Assembly (NCBI GenBank): GCA_018672475.1
Contig: JABHFS010000016.1
Span: forward strand, 1 to 38,248
Source of the DNA: Gemmatimonadota bacterium
GTDB lineage: Bacteria; Latescibacterota; UBA2968; UBA8231
Direction: 5' to 3'
Length of the DNA: 38,248 nucleotides
Shown: positions 25,645 through 34,125 of the stretch, piece by piece
Layout of the letters: each line of letters begins with the position of its first letter
Numbering within the stretch: position 1 is the stretch's first letter
Program-made: the position numbers and the translations under genes
Notes under the pieces: model-generated
Databases searched by the model: none
What the model saw: the letters and a program-made list of their open reading frames with translations, nothing else
What the model was told of the DNA's origin: nothing

Positions 25645-26703
25645 ATGAGCATTACTACGGAGCTTTCCATCGACGAAAAACTCGCGCACCTCGAAGACAT
25701 CCTGCGTCCGATGGGTCAGGCCCTCATCGGTTATTCGGGTGGGGTCGACAGCGCGATGCTAGCCGTCGCGGCACAACGCATCCTGGGCGATGGGGCCATC
25801 TGCGTCACCGCCGATTCGGAGAGTTATGCCAGCGGCGAGCTAGAGAAAGCCATCGAGATCACCACGGCCTTCGGCATCCGCCACGAGGTCGTCAAAACAC
25901 GCGAGCTCGACAACCCTGACTACGCCAAAAATGCGCCCAATCGCTGCTATTACTGCAAGCAGGAGCTTTTTGTACACATGGGCCAGCTCGCCGAAGATAT
26001 GAACATCGACTATATCCTCTACGGGCAAAACGCCGACGATGTCGGCGATTTTCGCCCCGGTGCCACCGCGGCCAAGGAGCACGGCGTGCGTGCGCCCCTG
26101 GCCGAAGCCGGTATAAACAAGGCTGACGTGCGCACCCTGGCCAAGCGCTGGGGCCTGTCGGTTTGGGATCGCCCGGCAATGGCCTGTCTCTCCTCGCGTT
26201 TTCCCTATGGCACGGCCGTTACGGCCGAGGGCCTAAAACAAATAGACCAAGCCGAGCACTTCCTGCACGACGAATGCCATTTCGCGCAAGTGCGCTGCCG
26301 CCATCACGAAACACTCGCGCGCATTGAACTGCCCGCCAACAACCTCGAACAACTGCTCGCTGATGCCGACCAGTGCCAACGGTTAGTTCAGCGCTTCAGC
26401 GCAATCGGCTATCTGCAAATCACCGCCGACCTGCGCGGCTTCCGCTCCGGCAGTATGAACGAAGCCCTGCTCTCGATTGACGCCGCAGACACACCGCTCT
26501 TCGAACGCGTCGACCCGATACTCGCCGCCCACGGCTTCCTTGCCGCCGCCTATGAGCAACGCGACCAGATGCTGGTGTTGCGCCTGCCGACACCAGCGAT
26601 CGCACAACTTATTGCACCAGAATTACGCGACGGGTTAGTCGCCGCCCTCGCGCCTCTTGGCCTGCGCTATATCGCCTTAGACTTGGATCCATTGCGCATA
26701 TGA
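25645..26703 (+). CDS. larE: LarE-type sacrificial sulfur transferase with a repeated C-terminal module
   Basis: LarE donates sulfur to the pyridinium mononucleotide precursor of the nickel-pincer cofactor of lactate racemase LarA. The 352-residue protein has a PP-loop SGGVDS (31-36), RCYYCK (100-105) and the family motif ACLSSRFPYGT (180-190), whose Cys181 is the expected sacrificial sulfur donor. Usual LarE proteins end soon after a segment like RGFRSGSMNE (264-273). Here a further 75 residues follow, and their last part (LVLRLPTPAIAQLIAPELRDGL, then LGLRYIALDLDPLR) looks like a second copy of residues 223-267. The ATG at 25645 gives the normal start. It overlaps def by four bases. LarA, LarB and LarC are not in the window. 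Confidence 0.88.
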   Translation: MSITTELSIDEKLAHLEDILRPMGQALIGYSGGVDSAMLAVAAQRILGDGAICVTADSESYASGELEKAIEITTAFGIRHEVVKTRELDNPDYAKNAPNRCYYCKQELFVHMGQLAEDMNIDYILYGQNADDVGDFRPGATAAKEHGVRAPLAEAGINKADVRTLAKRWGLSVWDRPAMACLSSRFPYGTAVTAEGLKQIDQAEHFLHDECHFAQVRCRHHETLARIELPANNLEQLLADADQCQRLVQRFSAIGYLQITADLRGFRSGSMNEALLSIDAADTPLFERVDPILAAHGFLAAAYEQRDQMLVLRLPTPAIAQLIAPELRDGLVAALAPLGLRYIALDLDPLRI

Positions 26704-27227
26704 AGCGAGAGATCATCATGTTCGGTTCGCAGGTTTTGCGTAAACCCTGTCTGCCGGTCAAGGAAGTCGACGACGATATCCGCGCCCTGGTCGGCGATCT
26801 CTTCGACTCAATGAGAGCCGCCGAGGGCGTAGGGCTCGCTGCACCGCAAATTAGCGTGCTCAAACGCGTCTGTATCATCGACGTCTCCCACCAACAACCC
26901 GAATACCCGCCCGTAGCCCTGATCAATCCCGTGCTCACCGACTACAAAGGTGAGCAGGTTGGCGAGGAGGGCTGCCTAAGCTTTCCCGACCTCTACGGCG
27001 ACGTCAAACGCCACGCCTGGGTCGAGGTCGAAGCCACCGATATCAACGGCCAGTCCTTTAAGACCGCCGGCGAGGGTTTCTACGCCCGCGCCTTGCAACA
27101 CGAGATTAACCATCTCGACGGCAAGCTCTTTATCGACCTAATCAGCCCACTTAAACGCCAATTAATGCGCGGGGCGCTCAGAAGGCTCAAAAAAGAGGGC
27201 GAGGCCTGGGACCGCGAAAATGCTTGA
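26700..27227 (+). CDS. def: Peptide deformylase
   Basis: Def removes the formyl group from the N-terminal Met of new proteins, in the cytosol. The 175 residues contain all three metal-site motifs: GVGLAAPQ (43-50), EGCLSFP (90-96, with the metal-binding Cys) and HEINHLDG (134-141, with two metal His and the catalytic Glu). The ATG overlaps the larE stop (ATGA), placing it third in the operon. It is a standard bacterial enzyme with a short basic C-terminal tail. The usual partner fmt is not here. Confidence 0.97.
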   Translation: MKREIIMFGSQVLRKPCLPVKEVDDDIRALVGDLFDSMRAAEGVGLAAPQISVLKRVCIIDVSHQQPEYPPVALINPVLTDYKGEQVGEEGCLSFPDLYGDVKRHAWVEVEATDINGQSFKTAGEGFYARALQHEINHLDGKLFIDLISPLKRQLMRGALRRLKKEGEAWDRENA

Positions 27228-27231
27228 GCCA

Positions 27232-27260
27232 TTGACAGTATCGTAGCCGGTCCTTAGTTT
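27232..27260 (+). promoter_or_regulatory. Candidate promoter for tRNA-Asp
   Basis: A perfect TTGACA (27232-27237) is followed, 17 bases on, by TAGTTT (27255-27260). Transcription would begin about ten bases before the tRNA. Confidence 0.5.
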
Positions 27261-27276
27261 CTTTCGAGTAATTAAT

Positions 27277-27353
27277 GGGGGCGTAGTTCAGCTGGTTAGA
27301 ACGTCGGCTTGTCACGCCGAAGGTCGCGGGTTCGAGTCCCGTCGTTCCCGCCA
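27277..27353 (+). tRNA. tRNA-Asp (anticodon GTC)
   Basis: The 77-base gene folds into a full cloverleaf. The seven-base acceptor stem GGGGGCG/CGTTCCC includes two G-T pairs. The D arm is GTTC/GAAC, the anticodon loop CTTGTCACG carries GTC, the T arm holds GGTTCGAGTCC, and CCA is encoded at 27351-27353. Confidence 0.97.
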
Positions 27354-27358
27354 TTAAC

Positions 27359-27394
27359 GCAACTTCTTGACCCGTCAAGAAGTTGCGTTTTTTT
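27359..27394 (+). terminator. Strong intrinsic terminator after tRNA-Asp
   Basis: A perfect 12-base stem, GCAACTTCTTGA (27359-27370) with TCAAGAAGTTGC (27375-27386), and a CCCG loop, is followed by G and seven Ts. Confidence 0.95.
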
Positions 27395-27539
27395 GTGCTC
27401 GTAAGTCATTGAATAACATTGCTTTCTCTCCCGTACCGCACTCGCAAAAATAACCCGCAAACCGGAGCCAAAAATCTACGAACTGGCCATATCAACGGCC
27501 TCTATGTGCCTTTAGTCGCTATTGGAGAAATCCATCTGC

Positions 27540-29492
27540 TCAGGGCTCCCTGATCAGAACAAGCCTATTGAGCCCGATGGGGCCGTTGATCACTTGCTTT
27601 TTTCCGGACGGCCAGCGCACTTCAATGCGATCAATTCCCGTGGCTTCGCCGAGTCCAAAATAGAGCGGATACAGGCTCTGGGAGAGATAACCCGACTGAC
27701 CATTTTGAACTTTATTATAACCCTGCCCCTCGGCGCTTACAATCACTGTCGCTCCCAATCCACTGCGGTTGGACGTACTGCCGATCAATTCAATTTCGAC
27801 ATAGCTCAAGGTTTTTTTTCTCGCGCTCAAATCGCTGATTAGCACCATCGGGCTGGAATTAAATTCATTGGTGACAATATCCAGATCTCCATCCCGGTCT
27901 ATATCGACAACCGCAGCTGAACGCGAACCAAGCGCCGCCCACACCTCAACCCGCTCGCGGCGCTTGCCAGGAAACAGTTCGCCACTCTGGCTGGCACAAT
28001 GCGGATGCCGTAGATCCTCACCGACACAATCGAGTACAAACCAGGGCATCGCCGTTTTACCGCCTGCACGCGGCTCTATCCCTAAAATAAATTCACTATC
28101 GCGAAATCCGCGTCCGCGATTGTTCAACAGCAGAGAGTTGACGCCGTAGCGGTAGGGGTAATTCATACTCGCGGTGATAAAGACGTCCTCGTAGCCGTCG
28201 GCGTTGAAGTCGCCCGCACTCAACCCCCAAGGCCAGTAGTTTTCGGCGCCAATATGATCTGAAATCTCCACAAAACTCCCTTCCCCCTCGCTACGAAAAA
28301 AGGCGTTGCCAAAGATGCTATTGCCCCCGCTCCTCAGAAATTCCTCGCTATGATGCATAGAAGATTTGAGCTTTTCTTTTTCCGGGCCGATATCCTCGCT
28401 CATATCCGAATGCATATCTGTAACATAGATGTCCTGACGGCCGTCGTTGTCAAAATCGAATACTTGAATACCCATCGATCCCCAGGGCGTGCGCGGAAAG
28501 ACCTCACGACTTTTGTCGACAAAATATTCGCCCCGGACATTCTCGTAATATTGGTCATGGCCCTGCATATTCAAGACGTAGAGATCGGGCCAGCCGTCGC
28601 CATTGGCATCTAGGGGGCTGGCGGCCCCCGACCAACCCACATCCTCCAGACCAACGGCCACACTCACATCGACAAAGCGATTTCCGCCGCTATTCCGGTA
28701 GAGGATGCTTTGCTCGGCGCGCTCCGGCATCAGATGGCCGGAGAAGGCATCCGTAAATCCGACATAATAATGCCCCGTGCCAACGGAGATGGCCGCCTGC
28801 TCGTCGGTCGTGTAGACCCCCACATTGGCGAGAAACATATCCAGTAAACCGTCCCGATCGTAATCGAAAAAAACGGCGGAGGAGGAATGGCCGCGATAAT
28901 CGAGGCCGGACTCGGCCGAAACGTCCTTAAAACGGCCGCCGCCCAGATTCTCAAATAGGCTATTGCCCTCCCGCACCGCACTAATGTATAGGTCGGGGTC
29001 GCCGTCGTTGTCGATATCGGCAAACGAGGCGCTGACGCTGATTCGGTCCTGCAATGCCAGGGCTGCCGGAGTGATATTTTCAAAGCGGCCCGCGCCCATA
29101 TTGCGCCACAATTGATTACCACCCACCTGCGTGACGAAGAACAGATCGAATAGCCCATCCCCATCGACATCGGCGACGGCTAGGCCATTGCCGTGGTCGT
29201 AGTGGACCGGTTTATGAGCCTTGCCCGAATCGTCCACCACCCGATTGCGGAAATCGATGCCACTGGCTGCAGCCTGGTCGACAAAGCCGAAGTCGTAATA
29301 CACCTCAAAATCGCCAAGGGTCGCCAACTGGGCCTGGCGTCGGCTCTCCAGCCACGGCGGCGCCAGGACACTGGGTGGAACCGCCAAGCGCTCGGGAGGC
29401 TGCGTCCAAGCCTGGGCCGCGAGCAAAAGCACGAATGTGATACCGCTTATAATTTTCCGCAGCACGGTATTTTTTAAGTGTTGTGCGAACAT
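27540..29492 (-). CDS. Exported CRTAC1-type FG-GAP repeat protein with ASPIC/UnbV domain
   Basis: The 650-residue protein has a signal peptide (about 12-30, ending QAWT). Seven calcium-binding D-x-D-x-D-G-like loops in an FG-GAP/VCBS beta-propeller follow (DVDGDG at 109-114, then DIDNDGD, DYDRDG, DANGDG, DFDNDG, DFNADG, DIDRDGD). The end is an ASPIC/UnbV domain (about 560-645, with SGLGATVIV and IEVRWPSGKKQ). These proteins are extracellular or periplasmic, bind calcium and probably polysaccharide or protein partners. No enzymatic role is established. It is divergent from a second protein of the same family. A TTGTGA/TATAAA promoter on this strand ends about a dozen bases before the ATG. Confidence 0.9.
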   Translation of the reverse strand: MFAQHLKNTVLRKIISGITFVLLLAAQAWTQPPERLAVPPSVLAPPWLESRRQAQLATLGDFEVYYDFGFVDQAAASGIDFRNRVVDDSGKAHKPVHYDHGNGLAVADVDGDGLFDLFFVTQVGGNQLWRNMGAGRFENITPAALALQDRISVSASFADIDNDGDPDLYISAVREGNSLFENLGGGRFKDVSAESGLDYRGHSSSAVFFDYDRDGLLDMFLANVGVYTTDEQAAISVGTGHYYVGFTDAFSGHLMPERAEQSILYRNSGGNRFVDVSVAVGLEDVGWSGAASPLDANGDGWPDLYVLNMQGHDQYYENVRGEYFVDKSREVFPRTPWGSMGIQVFDFDNDGRQDIYVTDMHSDMSEDIGPEKEKLKSSMHHSEEFLRSGGNSIFGNAFFRSEGEGSFVEISDHIGAENYWPWGLSAGDFNADGYEDVFITASMNYPYRYGVNSLLLNNRGRGFRDSEFILGIEPRAGGKTAMPWFVLDCVGEDLRHPHCASQSGELFPGKRRERVEVWAALGSRSAAVVDIDRDGDLDIVTNEFNSSPMVLISDLSARKKTLSYVEIELIGSTSNRSGLGATVIVSAEGQGYNKVQNGQSGYLSQSLYPLYFGLGEATGIDRIEVRWPSGKKQVINGPIGLNRLVLIREP

Positions 29493-29504
29493 ATTTTCTG
29501 GTGT

Positions 29505-29534
29505 TTTATACCCTGGTGTAAGTATGCTTCACAA
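29505..29534 (-). promoter_or_regulatory. Candidate promoter for the minus-strand CRTAC1 gene
   Basis: On the minus strand TTGTGA (complement of 29529-29534), 18 bases, then TATAAA (complement of 29505-29510). The leader would be only a few bases long. Confidence 0.45.
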
Positions 29535-29543
29535 TATAGGAAT

Positions 29544-31220
29544 ATGAACGAGACTACCAAAAAAAAACGACTGTCAGCGACCCTGGCCCCTTACTCACAG
29601 TGGGTATCGCTGCTGCTGCTCTCGTCTTTGGCACATGCGGATCCTCTCCCGCCCCGCTTCGTCGATATCGCCGCCGATCTCGGTCTGCGCAAAACCCACA
29701 CCGGCGGCGACCCGCAAAAACAGTATATCGTCGAGGCCAAGGGCGGCGGGGCGACCGTGCTGGACTTCGACGGCGACGGCGACTTTGATATCTACTGGGT
29801 CAATGGCGCCGCCCTCGACACGCCGCGCCAAGGCGGCGGCAACGCCCTCTACCGCAACGACGGATCCGGCTTCACCGATGTCGCCGCTCCCACCGGCGCC
29901 GAGGGGCGGGGTTGGGGCATGGGAGCTGTCAGCGCCGACTACGACAACGACGGCGACGCGGACCTCTACATAACCAGCTTGCAGGAAAACATACTCTATC
30001 GCAACGATACTGGCGCGAATCCGCGCTTCCTCGATGTCGCCGCCCAGGCTGGTGTAGCCATACCCAACTGGAGCACGGGCGCGGCGCTGGCCGATTGTGA
30101 TTTGGACGGCGACCTGGATCTCTACGTCGCCAATTATCTGAATTTCGACCGCGAAGAACATCCACCACTGGGAGCGCACTGGCAAGGAGTCGAGGTCTTC
30201 GTCGGTCCTAGAAGTCTAACCGCGGCCCAAGATGTCTTTTATCGCAATGAGGGCGACGGCACATTCTCCAATGCTACATTCGACGCCCGCTTGTCCCACC
30301 CCTCGCCAGGGTATGGCTTAGGCGTCCTCTTCGCCGATTACGACCTCGACGGCTATCCCGACCTCTTCGTCGCCAACGACTCCAGCCCGAACTTCCTCTA
30401 TCGAAATAGAGGTGACGGCCGCTTTACCGATCTATCCATCCCGGCCAATATCGCCTACAGCGCCGCGGGCAAAATCCAAGCGGGCATGGGTGTGGCCTGG
30501 GGCGACTACGACAGCGACGGCGACCCGGACATTTTAGTCAGCCATTTCGAAGGCGAGTATAATACGCTATACCGCAACGATAGCAACGGCCGATTTACCG
30601 ATATCACTGCAAGCGCCAACCTCGTCGAGCCCAGTTTGCCCTATGTCGGCTTCGGAGCAAATTTTTTCGATTACGACAACGACGCGGATCTGGACCTGTT
30701 TGTAGCCAATGGCCACGTCTATCCCCAGATCGATCAAGCCGGCAGCGGCAGCAGCTATGCCCAGGTCGATCATTTATTCGCGAACAACAACGACGGAACA
30801 TTCCACTTGTGGCCAAACACCGACCTCGCAGATACAGCGCGGGTAAGTCGCGGATCCTGCACAATCGACTACGACAACGACGGGGATATCGACCTCTTCG
30901 TCGCCCACCTCAATCGCCGTCCCTCGCTATTGCGCAACGATGGCGGCAATCGAAAAAACTGGTTGGGCATCGCGCTCGTCGGCAAGACCAGTAACAAAGA
31001 CGGCATCGGGGCAAGGGTGCGGCTTGTCGCCGGAGAGCGAGCGCAATTTAGGGACGCGATTCGCGGCAGCAGCTTCCTCAGCAGCGAGGACCCGCGCTTG
31101 CACTTCGGCCTGGGATCTAACCAGCACATCGACACCCTAGAAATACGCTGGCCCACCGGTAGCATGCAACGTCTGATTAATCTGCCAGCCAATCAGTATC
31201 TACTAATAGAAGAAGAGTAA
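29544..31220 (+). CDS. Exported CRTAC1-type FG-GAP repeat protein with ASPIC/UnbV domain (second copy)
   Basis: This 558-residue paralogue of its divergent neighbour has a basic start and signal peptide (about 8-32, ending AHAD). It has seven Asp-rich loops (DFDGDGD at 74-80, DYDNDGD, DCDLDGD, DYDLDGY, DYDSDGD, DYDNDAD, DYDNDGD) of an FG-GAP propeller. The C-terminal ASPIC/UnbV domain (about 485-555) contains KDGIGARVRLVAG and LEIRWPTGSMQ. The start at 29544 (MNETTKKK) has AGGA only a few bases upstream. A 22-residue upstream extension is open but overlaps the opposite gene. The following gene is ten bases away. Likely cell-surface or periplasmic; function unknown. Confidence 0.9.
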   Translation: MNETTKKKRLSATLAPYSQWVSLLLLSSLAHADPLPPRFVDIAADLGLRKTHTGGDPQKQYIVEAKGGGATVLDFDGDGDFDIYWVNGAALDTPRQGGGNALYRNDGSGFTDVAAPTGAEGRGWGMGAVSADYDNDGDADLYITSLQENILYRNDTGANPRFLDVAAQAGVAIPNWSTGAALADCDLDGDLDLYVANYLNFDREEHPPLGAHWQGVEVFVGPRSLTAAQDVFYRNEGDGTFSNATFDARLSHPSPGYGLGVLFADYDLDGYPDLFVANDSSPNFLYRNRGDGRFTDLSIPANIAYSAAGKIQAGMGVAWGDYDSDGDPDILVSHFEGEYNTLYRNDSNGRFTDITASANLVEPSLPYVGFGANFFDYDNDADLDLFVANGHVYPQIDQAGSGSSYAQVDHLFANNNDGTFHLWPNTDLADTARVSRGSCTIDYDNDGDIDLFVAHLNRRPSLLRNDGGNRKNWLGIALVGKTSNKDGIGARVRLVAGERAQFRDAIRGSSFLSSEDPRLHFGLGSNQHIDTLEIRWPTGSMQRLINLPANQYLLIEEE

Positions 31221-31230
31221 GCCATTGAAC

Positions 31231-32148
31231 ATGGACCGGCGATATCCGCGCAAAAAATATAGGGCGGTGGGGCTGTTTCCCCTGTTGTATTTTCTCGTAT
31301 TAAGCATCTTACCCACCATCGCGCAAGAGCATTCGGACCCTCTCACCATCACGCACGTGCGCGGGAATATCTATATGTTGCAAGGCCCCGGTGGCAATGT
31401 CGCGCTCTCGTTGGGCGACGACGGGACCCTTCTAGTAGACAGCAAATTCGCCGACGTGGCCGACCAGATCCGCACCGTCATCGACTCCTTGAACGGCGGT
31501 GAAATCGGCTATATCCTCAACACCCACTTTCACGGCGACCATATTGGCGGCAACAAGGCCCTAGGCCAAGGGGCACCGATCATCGCCCACCGCAATGTCC
31601 GCCGACGCCTGCTGACCCGTCCCAGTATAGACCAGCGCTACGTGCCCCCGACCCCCGAGTCGGACTGGCCGACGCTTACCTTTGACCGCACCCTCTCGAT
31701 CTATTTCAACGGCGAAGAGATCAGGGCGGTCCACTTTGACAACGGACACACCGACGGCGATATCGCCGTCTTCTTCACCGACTCCAATGTCATACACTTG
31801 GGGGATCTCTTTTTTAATCAGCTCTTTCCCTTTGTCGACTTGGACTATGGAGGGGACGTCGAAAACCTCGCACGGCACATCGACCAACTCGCCGACAGCT
31901 TACCGGCTGACAGCAAAATTATTCCCGGCCATGGCCCACTCGCCACGCTCGACGATCTACAGACCTATCGACGCATGTTGCAACAAACACTGAGCACCGT
32001 GCGCGAAGGCATCGCCGCCGGCAAAAGCATCGACCAGATCCAGAGCGAGGGATTGGCCGAGCAATGGACACAGTGGGCCTGGCCCTATGTGCCGGCTCGC
32101 CGCTGGTTGGGAATCGTCTATTGGAGCCTAGCCGCACCGCGCCAATAG
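31231..32148 (+). CDS. Exported metallo-beta-lactamase-fold hydrolase
   Basis: The 305-residue protein has a basic N-terminus and signal peptide (about 11-32, ending IAQ) and the complete two-zinc metallo-beta-lactamase site. This comprises HFHGDH (His99, His101, Asp103, His104), His173 in NGHTDGD, Asp192 in HLGDLFF and His234 in PGHGPL. It resembles the broad cyclase/glyoxalase/B3-like group of periplasmic hydrolases rather than a proven beta-lactamase. An ATG at 31231 and a TTG at 31225 are both possible starts. It is ten bases downstream of the second CRTAC1 gene and probably cotranscribed. Substrate unknown. Confidence 0.88.
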   Translation: MDRRYPRKKYRAVGLFPLLYFLVLSILPTIAQEHSDPLTITHVRGNIYMLQGPGGNVALSLGDDGTLLVDSKFADVADQIRTVIDSLNGGEIGYILNTHFHGDHIGGNKALGQGAPIIAHRNVRRRLLTRPSIDQRYVPPTPESDWPTLTFDRTLSIYFNGEEIRAVHFDNGHTDGDIAVFFTDSNVIHLGDLFFNQLFPFVDLDYGGDVENLARHIDQLADSLPADSKIIPGHGPLATLDDLQTYRRMLQQTLSTVREGIAAGKSIDQIQSEGLAEQWTQWAWPYVPARRWLGIVYWSLAAPRQ

Positions 32149-32159
32149 CGATCGCCGCG

Positions 32160-34016
32160 CTACTCGATCTCCAGGCGAATCGCGTCGTACATGATGCAAC
32201 CGGGACCGGAGCCGCGTTCGCCCTTTTCCTCGCCCTCTGTATACGGATGAGCCAGGGCATGCCGCAGGGAAATCACATTCTCGCCGCGACTTAGCCATTC
32301 AGCGTCGAAGTTTATCTCCCGTACGCTATAACGCGTCGACTGCCTGGCGCTGCGATAACTGTCCCCGCCCGTGCTCTCCACCTCGACGAGGCCCACCGGT
32401 CTATCATTGACCCACACCTGCAATTCGGCCGCGCGATCATTGGCACCGAACCCGCGTGCGTTGTGCCCTCTCGCAACGGCAATGCCCAAAGTCAGTATCG
32501 CCTTGCCTTTCGGTTTTTCCTCTAGATCGAAGACGATATTCCAGGCATTGTTTTGGCTATACCAGTTCCAGTGCGCAAAGTTCCAATCCTCACGCTCCCG
32601 ACTCTTGCCGATAACAAAGTTGACATCCTGCGGGAAATCGCTCGGATAGCGCCGCCACAGCCCCCAATGATGAAAGTCATCGCCTTGGGCGTATTCTCCC
32701 GTCGACCGATCCGCCGTCCCGATCTGCCATACTCGCCGCCCGCGCACCACCCTCTCCCACGACAGACGCCCCAGCGCCGTTTCCCCACCGGGCGCAACAG
32801 CGACCCCGCTCCGCTCGAATTCGAAAAACTGATCAGCGCCCAGCGCAAAGAGCCCATAGCGACCTGGGCGGACGTTTTGCACATTAAATCGGCCTTGCGA
32901 ATCAGTCCGACTCCAAAAGTGATAGCCCCTATTCTCGTGCGACCAGTGCTCGCCTTCCGGCGCGAGCACCACCCACGCGTCGGCTGCGGGCGTCCCGTCG
33001 TCAAAGTCAAGTTGGCCGGTCACTTCACCGCGCTCGCGTGGATACAATGCGTGCTCCATCCATGCAAACGGCCACTTTTTCACGATGGTCGTGGCCTGCC
33101 CTTTGGCATCGTTCCACAAGGTGTCGTAATCACCGCCGTCATTTAAATAGATAAACGCCGGGCCGTAGATCTTTTGCCAGTCCGTCTCGTCTTCGGGCCG
33201 GAATTCGATCTCGTAGCCGCCCCGGTGCACACAGTGCGCCTGCCATATAATAATGGGCGTCTTCGCCGTCTGGTGGCTCGTTAACAAAACGCGGAAGGGC
33301 GCCGAGCCATAATATTCGCCGCTGGCCTGAATCCACCACACGCCGGCCTGCGGCCCGGCCCAACCATATAAGTTGAAATCACCGTCTTCGATCGCGTGCG
33401 TATAGTCGTATTTACTGACGACGCGTCCGTCAGCGAAGCCAAAGGTGGCGTCCATGACCCGATCGGCCGCCGCCTCATCTTCTATGCTGTGACTGATATG
33501 GCGACGCGTATCATCGACGGCGATATAGTCGAAGTGTTGCGGGGCCAGACGGAGATTGTAGGCGTATTGCGTAATGGATCCGGCGGGCATTTGCGCGTCG
33601 TGCGCCGCGGTCATGTAGATATAAAAACCCGGCTCGCCGCGACGCAGCACATAGTGTAACGCCGTGCGGAAGAAAAATGGCGCCGCCGGCTCGCGCACAA
33701 AGGCTACTTCCACCAACTCGTCGGATTGGCGGACGATTTTAGCATCGCCCTTCAGCACGGCAAATTTTTGCGCGATCGGCGCCCCTTGTTCGTCGTAGCC
33801 ATTGCCATTGCTATTCCAATAGCCGCTGCTGGCCAAATTCGGGCCGCCGCGCAGGGAAAGCTCCTGCAAATTGCCGTCCTCGCGGATGCCCAACTGTACC
33901 AGGCCATTGTCGAGGATTATGTTCTCGCCCATGTGCAGTGTCACTGGATCAATCATCTCGTTCGCACCTGTGCTTATGGCAAAGAAAATCTGTGCGCAAA
34001 GGATTATTGCTCTCAT
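32160..34016 (-). CDS. Rhamnogalacturonan lyase, polysaccharide lyase family 4
   Basis: PL4 enzymes cut the rhamnogalacturonan-I backbone of pectin by beta-elimination. The 618-residue exported protein has a short signal peptide (about 1-18) and the three-domain PL4 plan. A beta-sandwich catalytic domain (about 25-340) contains SKYDYTHAIEDGDFNLYGWAG. A fibronectin-III-like domain (about 345-420) includes GEVTGQLDFDDGTPAADAW. A carbohydrate-binding-like domain (about 430-615) holds FVIGKSRERED and DWNFAHWNW. Lys202 and His261 are 59 residues apart, close to the Lys/His catalytic spacing recalled for the fungal enzyme, but I have not aligned them. The start is the ATG at 34016, with an in-frame TTG nine codons earlier as alternative. 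It carries no type IX sorting domain at its end. Confidence 0.85.
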   Translation of the reverse strand: MRAIILCAQIFFAISTGANEMIDPVTLHMGENIILDNGLVQLGIREDGNLQELSLRGGPNLASSGYWNSNGNGYDEQGAPIAQKFAVLKGDAKIVRQSDELVEVAFVREPAAPFFFRTALHYVLRRGEPGFYIYMTAAHDAQMPAGSITQYAYNLRLAPQHFDYIAVDDTRRHISHSIEDEAAADRVMDATFGFADGRVVSKYDYTHAIEDGDFNLYGWAGPQAGVWWIQASGEYYGSAPFRVLLTSHQTAKTPIIIWQAHCVHRGGYEIEFRPEDETDWQKIYGPAFIYLNDGGDYDTLWNDAKGQATTIVKKWPFAWMEHALYPRERGEVTGQLDFDDGTPAADAWVVLAPEGEHWSHENRGYHFWSRTDSQGRFNVQNVRPGRYGLFALGADQFFEFERSGVAVAPGGETALGRLSWERVVRGRRVWQIGTADRSTGEYAQGDDFHHWGLWRRYPSDFPQDVNFVIGKSREREDWNFAHWNWYSQNNAWNIVFDLEEKPKGKAILTLGIAVARGHNARGFGANDRAAELQVWVNDRPVGLVEVESTGGDSYRSARQSTRYSVREINFDAEWLSRGENVISLRHALAHPYTEGEEKGERGSGPGCIMYDAIRLEIE

Positions 34017-34125
34017 ATATTTTTTCCGGGTAGAATATCCCAACCTGGGCCGAGATATTATAATTGTATAATCAACTTATTTCGACCGGCATAACCAATG
34101 CCCAAATCCAAGGAGCGATACAGCA
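34017..34125. promoter_or_regulatory. Divergent promoter region, rhamnogalacturonan lyase / amidohydrolase
   Basis: Two overlapping TATAAT boxes (34059-34064 and 34067-34072) lie in an AT-rich core that also reads TATAAT on the minus strand. It probably serves both flanking genes. No clear -35 partners. Confidence 0.45.

Noticed and set aside
27277..27394. tRNA-Asp as a possible integration site
   Set aside because: No integrase, no duplicated tRNA end and no change in gene content follow. The inverted repeat after it is simply the terminator.
31231..32148. Beta-lactam resistance gene
   Set aside because: The zinc site is general to the whole metallo-hydrolase superfamily, and nothing here points specifically to a beta-lactamase.
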